The position numbers and the translations under genes were made by a program. The notes under the pieces are model-generated. The model ran no database searches. It was given only the letters and a program-made list of their open reading frames with translations, and had not been told where the DNA came from. 64,000 bases of DNA. It comes from Corella eumyota (Eukaryota > Chordata > Ascidiacea > Phlebobranchia > Corellidae). Below, piece by piece: positions 44,001 to 56,156 of the stretch (within the stretch, counting starts at the first letter, position 1; the number at the start of each line of letters is the position of its first letter). The stretch lies in contig OY720101.1 of assembly GCA_963082875.1 (NCBI GenBank), positions 12,485,671 to 12,549,670 on the forward strand, given 5' to 3'.

Positions 44001-47000
44001 TTTAACCGTTGGTTGTTGGTTAAAATTGCCGCTTGCTGAGGGTATTTGCTTATTAATTAAAACACACGCTAAACATTTGCTAGTGTCGTTTACAGCCATA
44101 AATCTTATACAAAAAAGCAAACAAAAAATATTTCTTAATTAAAGAATTTTTCCTTTCATCTTGCCGCCGCGCTTTTTTGAAACAATATTAATAATCGATG
44201 ACGTCACGTTATTGGTTGTGACGTCATAACCGACGAATAAGATCAAAGGCGTTTTTGATATTTTGATGTTGTTCTCAAGAGACAAAAATGACACAATTTC
44301 AAAAACAAAAAAATTTAAAAAAATTTGATTAAAATTTTTTATTTTTAATTATTTTTTATTTGTGTTTAAAATTAGAAATTAAAAAGTTATTTTCGAAATT
44401 CGAAAACGCCTTCTTATTTTTGTACTTTGAACCGTCTATATTTTATTTTATTGAAATGTCCACATTCCTAAAAGTAGGCAAACATTCAACTTTACGACCC
44501 ACAACATAAAACAAAATCGTAATTAAAACTTGTTATGGAAATTTATTTCAAGTTTTTATGACATTTTTACACGGTTTAAACGAAAGCGAAAATTGTGATA
44601 ACAAAAAGTCTTAATACTGACTAATATAAGGGTCATTACGGCGAAATCACGTGATATTATGACGTCATATTTCGTAAAAACATTAATTTCGTATTTAGGC
44701 GTTATATTTTAATGTTTTAAAACATTTTTTAAAATTACCTTTGCTGGGATTCGAACCCGCTGTTATGGGGTAATACCCGTTAAAAAATGTCACCTCATCT
44801 TGCCACGTTCAATTATGTTTACCCATTATTATAGGTACCAGTTAAAAGCCGCCTGTTTTCTTTGAAAGGGTGCTTATATTTCGATTATCAAAAACACAGC
44901 GCGCTGTGCCCTTACATAAAACATGTCTCGGACTGATAACATTGTTTAACAAGTCGGGCTACAACCAACAATACCTTATAACATGTAGGTCGTGTGTGAT
45001 TTACAACCTTGTACAATTTCTATTCAAATTTGGGTTATCAAAAATAAACAACATTTTTTGGGAGACGTTAATTTGAGACAGACTTTCAATTTGTTATTTT
45101 TTTTTAATTCTTTGGAAAAAAAATTGTTTTTTGCAGTTCTAATTAACATACAATGCTTTTAAATTTAAGTGTTTTTAAATAACGAAAAGTGGTGTTAATT
45201 TCTGCGATTACATGTATTTAAAAACGCTGTCGCATTTTTTGATAACACACAAATTTTCACGCATGTTTTGACTTTCTTAATATTGTTACATATATGTCTA
45301 AATATTGACTTTCGCAACGCCGCGTCGCTAAGCAAACTTTGGCCGCGTTTCGAGTGACCTAAGGCCGCCAGGATAATAATTAATGTCGATGTTAAAACGC
45401 GGGCCGCGCTTCTGAAGTGAAGTGCTTAATACACAGTCCCTGATTGACGTAAGTTTACATAAAGACAATGCTGTTGATTTTAGTTAGGCTAGAAACAACG
45501 GCAGGCACGCTATTTTGCTTTTCTAGCCCTTTTTTTCAGTAAACTAGACTGGGCGTGTTGTTATTTACACAACGATTCGGACTTAATTGGAAAATATGAT
45601 TTTTATGTCTTGTTTTGCCAAGGCGCGATGTCTATTGTCTAACGACTTGGCACGATGTCAAATATTACCTAAAAACAGAGCCATGATATCATCTATTTGT
45701 TCTATAAATATCCTTTAATGATTAATAATTAATAAAAATATCAGTTTTATATTTAAAAATGAAAAAAACATAAAAAACACAAAAAATAGTTGCCATTTTT
45801 ATTGGTAACAACGTGTTGCGCGAGTTGTTCATTTTGATAGTGGAAATTTTGTAGCGGTTATTTGTGTCACGTGACCTGCTGCGCCAACGTTATAATGATG
45901 ATATCATTTAACAACTATTTAACAGTTCTACTCACTACTTTGTTGTGAAATTTTCGGGTCAACGTTATATAATAAAGAGTTTGTTGACCAGTAGGGCTAT
46001 GATACATTGTTTGAAAAACAAAAAATTAAAATTTTTATAAATTTATTTTTTTTTTGGTAAAATTACACATTAAATTTTAAATTATTTTATTTTTAAACTG
46101 GGTTCAAATAAAGTATATCCGAGGTCGTATCTTAAAACGAGATCTTTTCCAAACATAAACGAAATGTTTTATGCATACCTTGTTTTTAAAAATAATATTA
46201 TAAAATATTACACACTTATATTAAACTAGGTAGTTTATACATAAAAAAAATCTGCCTTACAGAAAAATAAATGAATTTTGGTTTATTATTTAATTAAAAA
46301 TATAATTTAAACACTATTTTATGATATATTTATACATATATTTTGTTTATATAAGATTAGGTATTATTTTATTTATTTTGTAACACTGAATAAAGATATT
46401 ATTGTTATAGGGTTATTTACTTTTACCCGCCTTTAACTATTGTATTTTTTGGGCTGTATAAATTTGACTTTATCAGTAATATTCAAGTATTTACTTCTAA
46501 GGTTTAACATTCTAGTTTATTTTTTTTTACATTTTTGAATTAATTTGCACATAAAAAATCAATACTTGATTCAGGATGATATTATGATGTCATAATAAGG
46601 AATTAATGACGTTATGTCGCCTGCACCTGTTATATTACAATGCGCTTCCATGTAAAACAAAAATCAAATATGTTTAATCGCATTAGAATTAATTTAAACT
46701 AAATAACTTCGATATAAAAACATTAATTTTAATATCAAATTTTTATTTTTAGTATACATTGTTAAGCGAGTAGTCGATTTTTTCTAATGTATATGCACTA
46801 GTATTGTACTATAGCAAGAAATAAGGAAATTAAATTATAATTGGGCTTTAAATGTTATATTTTTGGGTAGAAATTAGGTAAAAATCATTAAAATGGTAAG
46901 ATTTTTAGATTTATAGATAACAGAATTTAGGTCTTTGCACCTGGCCGGGTTTAAATTTTGTGTTGTGATGTTTATGTTATTAAAGGCCAAGCCTAAATGA

Positions 47001-50000
47001 CTAAATACGCCGACTTCAAGCCGTTTTTTTGTAGTTTTCAAAGACCTTTTAATATTTTTATTTAATTTTTATTTATTTCTTGCGAAATTTTTATTTAATT
47101 TTTTTTTTAATTTAAAATTTTAATTTTTTTTGTAGTCTTTTTACCCTCACGATGCCTCCTCTACCCCCCGCCAAACCCATCAGGACCCCGTCAGTGTTCT
47201 TCAGTCCGTCATGGGGGGCAACTCGATGACGTCACACCCCCATCACACATCGTCATCAGCGATTCAGGGGCCTCCCCATATACAACACCATCACAGTGCA
47301 GACAGTTCGAGTCCAACAGGTTGGCAAAAAAAATAAAAAACTAAATAATATTTTTTTAAATAAAATAAATTTAATTTATTTCACAATTGAATGTCATCAC
47401 ATTTAAATTAACATGATCCGATTGGCTAATAATAAGCCGTATTCTATCCCAATTATCAAGGGCTTTAAGGTCTTGCTATTTGCAAATAGCAACATCGATT
47501 TCTAGTGAATTTTTCATGATATCGCCCAAAAAATGTTGTCCAATGAGCTTAGGTCGTTTGCTGTTAAAAGAGAAGCAAGTTAGGCTTTAAAACCTGAGCC
47601 CAACTCCCTTGAGGATATTATAAACCTTGCGCTACAACCCGATAATGGGATTTAGCGTCGCGGATCTATCTTAATTGTTTTCCAACCCCTTTTTAAAGCG
47701 ACTAGGTCGGGTCACGTGGTCTATGACGCCGCCTAACCACGTGACCGCGTCGTCGTAGACATTGGGATCCATTAAATCGAGGAACACATGAATATTTAAT
47801 GAACGGGTAATAGAATTGCTTCGTTTCGAGCAAGGAGATATGCATTAGACCGCCGCGGGTTCAGAATAAGCATTAATAACACACACACACGGCTGTGGCT
47901 CAGTGCGCGCGCGAATTATTGATATCCTTGCATTTGTGAGCCGACAATCTATAATTGTGTCGTCATAATCGAGAATAATATGCAAAAAATTTTCGATTTT
48001 TTTAAAACAAATGACTATTAAATGAGGTCCCGTTTTGATTGATTGTCTTGTAATCACGTGATTCTACACGGTCGACTGATTTTTTGTCGGGTTAATTTTT
48101 AGTGACGTCATAGGGTGAGATTATCGCGCTGATAAGGAAGGGAATCGGAGTTAGGATAATGGCACGGGTGTTTAATTGTTTGCCCGTCTTCTTAACATTC
48201 CTCTTTTGTCTTTCGCATTTTCTTAGTTTGTTTATGTTAGACACCGACGATCTCGGCCGATTCCGCGAACTTTTGGTGAACTTTTTCCCGTCCCTGCAAA
48301 TATCGGCCGACGGTGTCATATTTCGTTTGTTTTTACAACTTAACGCTTATTCTCACACTGCTCAATGCGGTGACACCTTTAAAACGCATTGGATCCGTAC
48401 CGAACCGGTGTATCCGCTATTTGCGATAGAAATTAAATCGCGAAAAGCATTTTTTATTATTCGGACCATTAACTTTGCGTCTGCACAAACCGCTTCACGA
48501 TTGTTCAAAATTTTTACCAAAAAACGTGACGTAGATGCCCCCAAATCGGCCATATTGTCCCCCATTCTCGCCATTTTGTTTTGATTGTTTATTTAGGGGC
48601 AGAATAAAGTGTATTTGGGGACGATTACGTGTTGAAATGTATAAGCACAATGGCGGACCTTATTTAGAATGACATAACTTATTACAACTAATTAGTTTTA
48701 AATTGGGGGCCGCTAAAAAAATAAATAAGCAACAAAAACGTATTTTTTCTAGTCTTACAGCAGCCTTAATTTACCAAGTATTATGGTGTACTAGTCGATA
48801 GCCCGCTCTATAGTCAGTATTGTATTTGTCATAACTTGATTGCAACTCTTAACTAATATTTGTCTGTGATAATTTACCCACGCACCACAAACGGTAGTTT
48901 TATGTAATTTGTAGGCCTATAAATGGGGCATCTTAATATATCTTCCACTAAGCTCCGTTATATATAGAATCTTAATATTTTTAATGAGCCTTAAAACAAT
49001 CAGCAGTTTGCTTAATAATATTTCAGGGTATGTTACGGGGTCAATTTTATTCTAAACTAACTCAAAACTGGGTCGGGGTAGCAAGGATTTTGAGCTGTTT
49101 ATACAATCTTCTCAGAATAAGGATAAATGGTTTAAAATATGTTTGGCTAATAGGGATTACAAGTATATTAGAATTCCCTGTGGGGCCTAATTTGTTGTGC
49201 AAATACATTGCATTTACATTATCCTTACATTGTTTCATCCGTTTAAATAATAACGTCGCTTAATCTGCATGTTTGACCTACTTACTTCAAAACATAACAG
49301 TTAATCAATGATCTTTTGAACACAATTTTACGGGCTTATTAAAACGCGATACGCATATTAAAAACTGATTAGTAAAATGTATTTTTTTTTGTTATAAAAG
49401 AAGGTTATGTTTAATTCCTAATGCATTTAGATTTTTGGTTGTTTTTGCTTTTATATGAAATTGGGGCTTTTAAAAAAAAAATTGGATTTTTATTTTTTTT
49501 TACTTTTAATTTTAGAAAAAAATTGTGGTTTAATATTTATTTATTAATTTTTTACGCATTTTAACATCAAAAAGTTTAAATTTTTTTGTATTCCAACCGT
49601 GTTATTACTCTCTATAACTAAAAGAAAAACCTCCTATTTTTGTATCAACAAACGGCAGTTCGATTTGTTATTAATTTCTCACCTAAAATCGAGCCCAAAA
49701 GAATGTCCAGTAATTTCCTTAACTACGCTAACGTTAATATTATTGTCGCTTAATATTGCTTAAGGCCAATATCAAGAGCTCGCAGCTGCCACAACATTAT
49801 TTGACCATCCATCAAAAGTGTCCAGTCCAGCTGCGGTGGTTGTACGCGCAAGGGTGATTATCCCCTGCACTATGACGTCATGGAACATGCGTTCTATCGA
49901 TTTTAGATTACGTTAATTTTTGAAATTTTTGTCCTGAGGTCTTGGGTTCGAATCTTTATTATTTGTTAATTTTTTTTTTTTTAGGGAGTACGCTAGAAGG

Positions 50001-53000
50001 GAGCACCTATTCCGGAGAAGGGGGGCAGGAAGACGATTCGGACCCCGGAAAGAAGCCCCAGCAAAAGAAAAGGGGGATTTTTCCTAAACAGGCCACCAAT
50101 ATAATGAGAGCCTGGCTGTTCCAAAACCTAACAGTAAGAAGTTATTTAAAATTTTTAAAAACCCAATTTAAAAATAAAGAAAAAACAAAAATCGTAAAAA
50201 AAAACTTTTAAATTCAAAATCCAATCAACTAGTTAATCAACTTTGTCAAAAAAAACGACTTTTCGCTTAGAATTGGATATGTCACTCAGCTTTCGAAATC
50301 CCATTGGACTTAAACCATTATTCGCTTGTCTAATTCATTATATAGATGATCAGTTTTGCGTGCCTACCAAGCGTACATAAATATATCCAAAACCCAATAC
50401 CTTAAGCCTACAAGCATAAAGTAATATATAATATACTTAAAAATATTTAATGTTTAATGTGCTATTAAATTAAGTAGTACAAATGGGTTATATACTGATA
50501 GCACTTTTGTACAATTCTGTGCTTTGCCATTATGTGAGAAATTGCAATTTTACGCCTAAATCTGATTGCTAATATTAAACAGGTGGTTTGCATTTTCTGT
50601 AAATTACGACGAATGTAAATATAAATATTGAGCCTATTTTGGGAATTAAGTTACTAGAGTTACGAAAAATATTAAAATAAAAAAATCATGGCTTGTGAGG
50701 AAGGCTCACAAACCAAGAAAAATTTTTTTTTTTTAATTTTAGTTTTAATCATACACTGAACCCTTCAAAAAAAATTGACTCATTTTTATAAATATATTCT
50801 AACTCTATAATCACTTTAGGCTATATCCAAATATAGATTATTATTACCATTTTTGTAATCGCAATATTTAATACATACAGTTCTTGTTACTTTTACGGTT
50901 CTCACATCTTATTAGTTTTAATACTAAATTTTTTTTTTCTAAAATTCATTTTAAAACTTTTTTTTTTGTACTTAACATTTACAGAGATAAAAATTTTATT
51001 TTTTCTCCCTAAATATTCGTTTAATCAGTACGGGAGGTGGTTTATAAGCCCAGATAACATCTTTACTTTATTGAGAAATTCGTTTAAGACAACGCATATA
51101 CACTTACACTTATAAAACCTATTATCACTTCAATGCAGTTTTCGTGTATATAATAACAATGGGTCTGACATGGTAAATAAACAATGTTTAACAATGCTAA
51201 TGTCTTGCGTTTTTATGCTACTAGTATTAGGCTTATGTAACAATGCTATTCTCTGCACATGGTAGTATGGAAAACTATGTGTAACAATGTAAATGTTAGT
51301 CTATGCGAAACATTTTAACAATGGAATTTCTCAGTGCCATGTTTAAAACAATGTGTAACAAAGCGTTTGCATAGTGTAATAAAAGAACAATGTAAAAATT
51401 TTTAAAAATTAAGAAAAAAATTTAATTAAAAAAAAATATTTGAAAAAAAAATTTTTAATTTGAAAAGTAAAAAAAAATTAATGTATTATAAAATCTATTT
51501 TTTTTATCTATTTTAAGCATCCCTATCCATCAGAAGAACAAAAGAAGTCACTTGCCAATCAGACAGGCCTCACTATATTACAAGTCAACAACTGGTGAGT
51601 AATAATCAGAATTATTTGTTACTCTTTTGATCGTGATTTTCAAGCGTTTTTCGGCGAAATTTAAACTCGTTCTCAAGTTAAGTTAACCTTGTTCAGGGAT
51701 TATCAACTTGGGAGGTTAAGTTTTTGATTTTTTTACGTAACTTTGAGCTAAAATTCAGACCTTAAGGCGATATACGGAATAGTGTATAATATATCTATAT
51801 AAAAAACAATGCCTTTAAAAGTTAAAATTTGTGAAAAAATTTGTTATAATTACATTATATGGTGTTTAGTAATATATATACTGTATTAAGTTGACTTAAT
51901 TTACTGGCAACAGATTAAAAATGTGGTGTTAGTGTATTTGTACCGCGAAGTTATAACAAAATAGGTTTAAATTATAAGATTTTGAAGCAAAAGACCACCA
52001 TGATGTTATATAGCTATGCATTTTTCTCCTATAAAAAACGCGTTTTTTGGCTCGTTATAATTAAGAAAGCGAATATTATTTTTGTTTACCGATATTATTT
52101 ACCCATATACATCCAAACCACGCGTAGCCAGCTGCTTTAAAATAGCTGAAACTTTAAACTTGGCTTTAAAGCTTCCAATTTCAATAAAAAATTCACCTTT
52201 TTTAGTAATTTCCGATATTTTGAGAGCCCGTTCTGATAAGATCTATCGTATAAGGTAGAGTTCTTATAGTCATATAAGACCAGTATTACATTAGAATCCC
52301 CCGCAAATTTACAGGTGGTCTAATGAGCGTAACGAGCTTTGAAAACCGCTTGTATCACGAAAAAAACAAGATTTTAATTTCTAGGCCACGTGTTTTAGCT
52401 TATGGACGATTTCAAAAATTATTATTTAGAAATTTTTGTTTTTTTTTTCAAAATTTTTGGAATTTTTTTTTGGCGCGACAGTTTTCAAATTTTTGCGATT
52501 TTAAATCAGTTTTGCTTTCGTTAAACTCACAACGATTCGTTTTGTTTTGTTTGTATTGGCTCAATGCATGCGTGTGAATCTTGTAGTGATTTTTGCTCGG
52601 CTGGAAATTAAACAAACATCGCTTATGGGCCGCTAGGGTCAGAGGGGGGTCATCCAGTCACGGGCCATTACATTTCTTTGTTGTTTCGGCCGCGTAGACG
52701 CCAGGGTATGTGTAATAGGGGGACCAGCAGCTTTGGGTGTCTATAAACGCTGTTTTTGTTAAGTTAAACCGAAAACAGAACGATAAATCGCCGTCGGGAA
52801 TAAAAAAACTAGCTGAATTTTCGCTTGGCAAACAAATTTTTTTTCGGCTGCACATTTCTGTCCAAACAACGGCCCGCTATTGTCGCCCGACAGGCTATAA
52901 CAATCGGGCGGAGTCGTACGTATTGTGACGTCACAATTAGTACCGCCTTTAAGCAAACATCGGGCCGCCTACGATCCAATTTTTAATTCCCTGTCAGTTT

Positions 53001-55436
53001 TTTTTTCGGCGAATTTCGGCGTAAAAATAAACGGTTGATAAAATATTTAAAAATTGAGGCTCATTTGGGCCTATTATAATACAGCATACGGTCTCTGATC
53101 ACCGTTATTGCCTTACCTATGGACCACCTAGGTGGGCTAATAGCTTTAAGCGCTTTACATTTTTCGTGCATTTTTCATAGAATAAAGCCGCACTTAATCG
53201 CTCTTCGACGTTGCACAACACAGGTAATCAGATTATTGCAGCTATTAGGTTTTATGGCTGACTGCCCGTACTTAGGCTCTCTGTATTACAGACAGTTTGG
53301 CGATTTTACGAACAATTTTTTTGACGAGCTTGCGCTTGAGCGCTACCGTGCGGCGGCAAAAAATTGTAAATTTTCGAAAATTATTATAAATTTTTTTTAA
53401 ACGAAAATAAGTTCGCATGACTTTAAAAAATATTTCTAATAATGTTTTGTCTATTATGGTCGTGATTTTTAGACAGGATTTGTTATATGTTAATGTTAAC
53501 GACAGATTTAGCGTTAAAATAGTAAAGTGTTAATGATATGAATATTAAGTAATGTCATAACAAAAAAAATGTCTTTTGATGTAAAAAGTTCACCCTTTTT
53601 CAAAGTTTCAATCAAGGTTTAAATAGATAATTCATTTTTTTAGTATTTTTATCAGGCAGTTAGCTGTAAAATTAATAAAAAATAATTTTAAAAATTTTGT
53701 ATTTTTTAATCGATATCTTATATATAAAAAAAATTAAAAATAATTTTTAAAATAAAAATACTAAAAACAGAATATTTTAAAAAAGTATCTAAACATTTCA
53801 ATCTAAAAACCTCATTTTAAATGTGCAAATTAAAACTCTAAAAATAACGACTTTTTCGGTAACTTGAATCATTTCACCTTTTTATCTTTTCTTCGAACTT
53901 CAAAGTTCACTTTCAAACACGTGGTCGGGGTCAATGGGGCCGCTCGAAAGGTCAAATTCATGATCTGTCTTTCGTCGACGATTCGGGCCAACGATGTTAA
54001 GATGTTTTAGGGTCACGTGGCGTAATGTGATGACGTCATTTAAACATTATTTTCTTCATGACGTCATTAAACTTTATTTCAAAATCAAAATTTATGGTTT
54101 CACTTTTAATTTACGATTTTTTGAACACGTGTTTTTATCCCCTTTTTGGGGTCTTTTAACCCCCTTTTCTATACAACAAAAACAAGCCCCCTAAGAAAAC
54201 ATCATTTTGTTAATCGGTTACTTCATTGTCACTCGACCGAGACCTCGACTACTTAAAAACAACAATAAGTTTACAGAACTTTTTTGTTTTCGTGTTTTGC
54301 GCCCGAATTTCGCGACCCATCGATCTCCAATTTTCCCCTCAAAGTCAACCAAGCGCGACTTGGCCTTTGTGACGAAATGAGGCGTCGCGCGACGCTGTGT
54401 CACGTGACAGGGAGACTAATCTTTCCCGTCTTCCGTTAGTGATGGATAATAAAAGGTCATAGTGACCTTTGTTTTGGCGCGTTTTTTTGCTTGTAGTTAA
54501 GTAGTATTGTTTACATAGCTGCATATGAGTCAGTTTTTTCTATTTATATTTTTTAGAAGGTGTATTTAGGGTTGCCAGTTAAGTAAGATTGAGTATTGTA
54601 AAGAAAATTACTTTCATTTTTTATACACTTAGGTATTATACCTGGGTAATCTAAATACATAATAAAACAATTTTTTTTTTTTTTTAGTTTTTAATTTATA
54701 TTTTTTCAATGTAAATAATTTTTTTCAGGTTCATTAATGCTAGAAGAAGAATAGTTCAACCTATGATTGACCAATCAAATCGCGCAGGTAATATTTTATG
54801 ATATCTATGTATCTATTTTTAATAATTTCTATGTAAAAAAAAAAATTTTAAATAAATTTTTTTAATTTTATTCAATTTTTTTTAAATAAATTTTTTCCAA
54901 TTTTTTTTATTATAATATTTTCCTTATACTTTAGTAAGCAACGCAATGGGTCCTTACAGCCCAGACGGCCAGCCCATGGGCGGGTTTTTAATGGATGGAC
55001 AATCACCTCATATGGCTATGAGACATCCAGGCTGGCCAACCGGTAAGTTTTTAAATTTTTGTTTGTCACATTTTAAATTTTGAAATTTTTTTATTAAAAT
55101 TTTTAATTTTTTTCAGGATTTCAAGGAATGCCTGCTGACATGATGGCAGCTCAACACATGTCAATGAACAGTTCATTTAACCCTCCTTCTAGCATGCCGC
55201 CCCATCAACTTCACCCCCAGCTTCGTGGGCCGTCCTCACAAGCCATGCTCCTCCCGTCGACCCACCCGCACCACCATGCGGCAGCGGCGGCTGCTGCAAT
55301 GATGATGCCCCACCATGCGGCTGCTGCAGCGGCAGCGGCGGGGCAAGCGGGGATGCACCACGGGCATCATTTACACCCCAGTCAAAGCTCTATGAACCCA
55401 GCTGATATGTCAGCGCATATGTTAGGCCACTGCTAG
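38058..55436 (+). CDS. Meis: Meis TALE-class homeodomain transcription factor, complete, 12 exons
   Basis: Exons: 38058-38075, 38227-38510, 41153-41294, 41797-41853, 42898-42948, 43308-43445, 47136-47319, 49985-50133, 51518-51594, 54729-54787, 54935-55042, 55117-55436. They encode 528 residues in one frame, with GT-AG introns. The start [16 protein letters not shown] parallels vertebrate MAQ(R)|YDDLPHYGG, including a tiny phase-0 first exon. The MEIS-N domain (about 101-217) has [19 protein letters not shown] and [16 protein letters not shown], the surface that binds PBC partners. The TALE homeodomain (about 318-380) has KKRGIFPK, the PYP loop ([10 protein letters not shown]) and WFINARRR with Asn51 intact. 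[13 protein letters not shown] and [12 protein letters not shown] follow. The C-terminus is rich in Ala, His and Met, unlike the vertebrate ending. It acts in the nucleus, binding TGACAG-type sites, often with Pbx and Hox proteins. Confidence 0.96.
38511..41152 (+). other. Meis intron 2, non-coding
   Basis: 2.6 kb between the N-terminal exon and the MEIS-N exon. No SINE, no tandem array and no credible open frame. One CACGTG palindrome sits in GTCACGTGAC at 39397-39406. Confidence 0.6.
43446..47135 (+). other. Meis intron 6, non-coding
   Basis: 3.7 kb. It contains paired TGACGTCA at 44199 and 44219 and another at 44660, CACGTG at 44648 and 45868, and a minus-strand tRNA-like piece near 44735-44800 (GGGTTCGAATCCCAGC) whose T-stem does not pair fully. 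TGATTGAC, part of a PBX-MEIS composite site, is at about 45443. Nothing coding was found. Confidence 0.55.
47320..49984 (+). other. Meis intron 7, non-coding, with a GC-richer block
   Basis: 2.7 kb. The part from about 47690 to 48570 is richer in G and C than its surroundings and has open frames on both strands (141 codons on plus at 48159-48584, plus overlapping minus frames), none resembling a protein. A perfect inverted repeat of two CACGTG boxes is at 47710-47746. A second-family repeat is at 48775-48975. A SINE B-box remnant (GTCTTGGGTTCGAATC) is at about 49939-49954. Confidence 0.55.
48775..48975 (-). repeat. Short interspersed repeat, second family, longest copy
   Basis: Read on minus it runs ATATATAACGGAGCTTAGTG, CCCATTTATAGGCCTACAAA, GTGCGTGGGTAAATTATCAC and GACAAATATTAGTTAAGAGT. 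It is homologous to pieces in the dynein-like gene at 7283, 9070, 11095 and 19900. It is the only interspersed repeat of any length I see in the Meis locus. Confidence 0.6.
51155..51395 (+). promoter_or_regulatory. Cluster of eight AACAATG motifs in Meis intron 8
   Basis: Eight copies of AACAATG, all on plus, occur in about 240 bases (for example ATAACAATGGG, TTAACAATGCTAATG, GTAACAATGTAAATG, GAACAATGTAAAA). They end about 120 bases before the acceptor of exon 9, the homeodomain helix exon. AACAATG is the core bound by Sox HMG-box factors. Spacing is irregular, so this may be a homotypic enhancer or a worn tandem repeat. Confidence 0.45.
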
Positions 55437-56150
55437 CATTAGTGAAAATTGGATTCCCAAAATTACGTAATTTTTTCCTAAAATTTAAAGCCAGTACAAC
55501 ATGTGGAAAAACCTTGCTATTTATTATTAGTAAATTTCTCTTTAAAATGATTTATTTTCCACTTGTTGTACCTATTTTTAGCGATAATTAACAGGCTTAA
55601 AGCACCCCTTATATTATGGTTCCATTTTCTTTTTGCTACCTCTGCCAATTGCGTCATGTCACGTGGTGATGACGTCACGTGCCAATGTAGTGTGACGTCT
55701 GCGTATTTATTCGAGCTTCACCTAGCGGCGTTCTTGTGTGTGTTTTCCTTTTCGCCATAGTTGTTGTCATTGTGAGTGTAATAGAAAAATCTTGTAGCGG
55801 TACCCCTGTTTTTTTCACTATTTTATTCTGTTTTTTTTTTCACCCGCTTCGAGCCAAAGATGTTTTAAAGTAAAATTTGTCGGCCGCCAGTGGGCGCTCG
55901 CGACTCGTTTCGGGACTAGGTGCAATTTTTCCTACTCCGAAAAATCAATTTTTTTGTCCGCAATTTTTTTTAAATGCAGTACAACCAAAATAATCATGTT
56001 AATTTTTGTGTTTTTAAATGAGGCCCTGACACAATTGTGACACTACTACTACTCTACTTTTATCGACGCCAAAAAGATTTTATTCTTATATATTTTTCGA
56101 ATTTTATGTGTTTTCTATGAAGTAAGTTTTGTTTGAATTTTTTGATGTTA

Positions 56151-56156
56151 AATAAA
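56151..56156 (+). terminator. Candidate poly(A) signal of Meis
   Basis: AATAAA about 715 bases after the Meis stop (TAG at 55434-55436). The intervening 3' UTR is AT-rich and includes TGACGTCACGTG at 55670-55681. A second AATAAA lies near 56336. Confidence 0.5.

Noticed and set aside
44735-44800. tRNA gene on minus with GGGTTCGAATCCC
   Set aside because: T-stem is only three pairs deep and no acceptor stem pairs; treated as a tRNA-derived fragment.
48159-48584. 141-codon open frame in Meis intron 7 as a nested gene
   Set aside because: No recognisable protein, competing open frames on the opposite strand, and a GC-richer local composition that lowers stop frequency.
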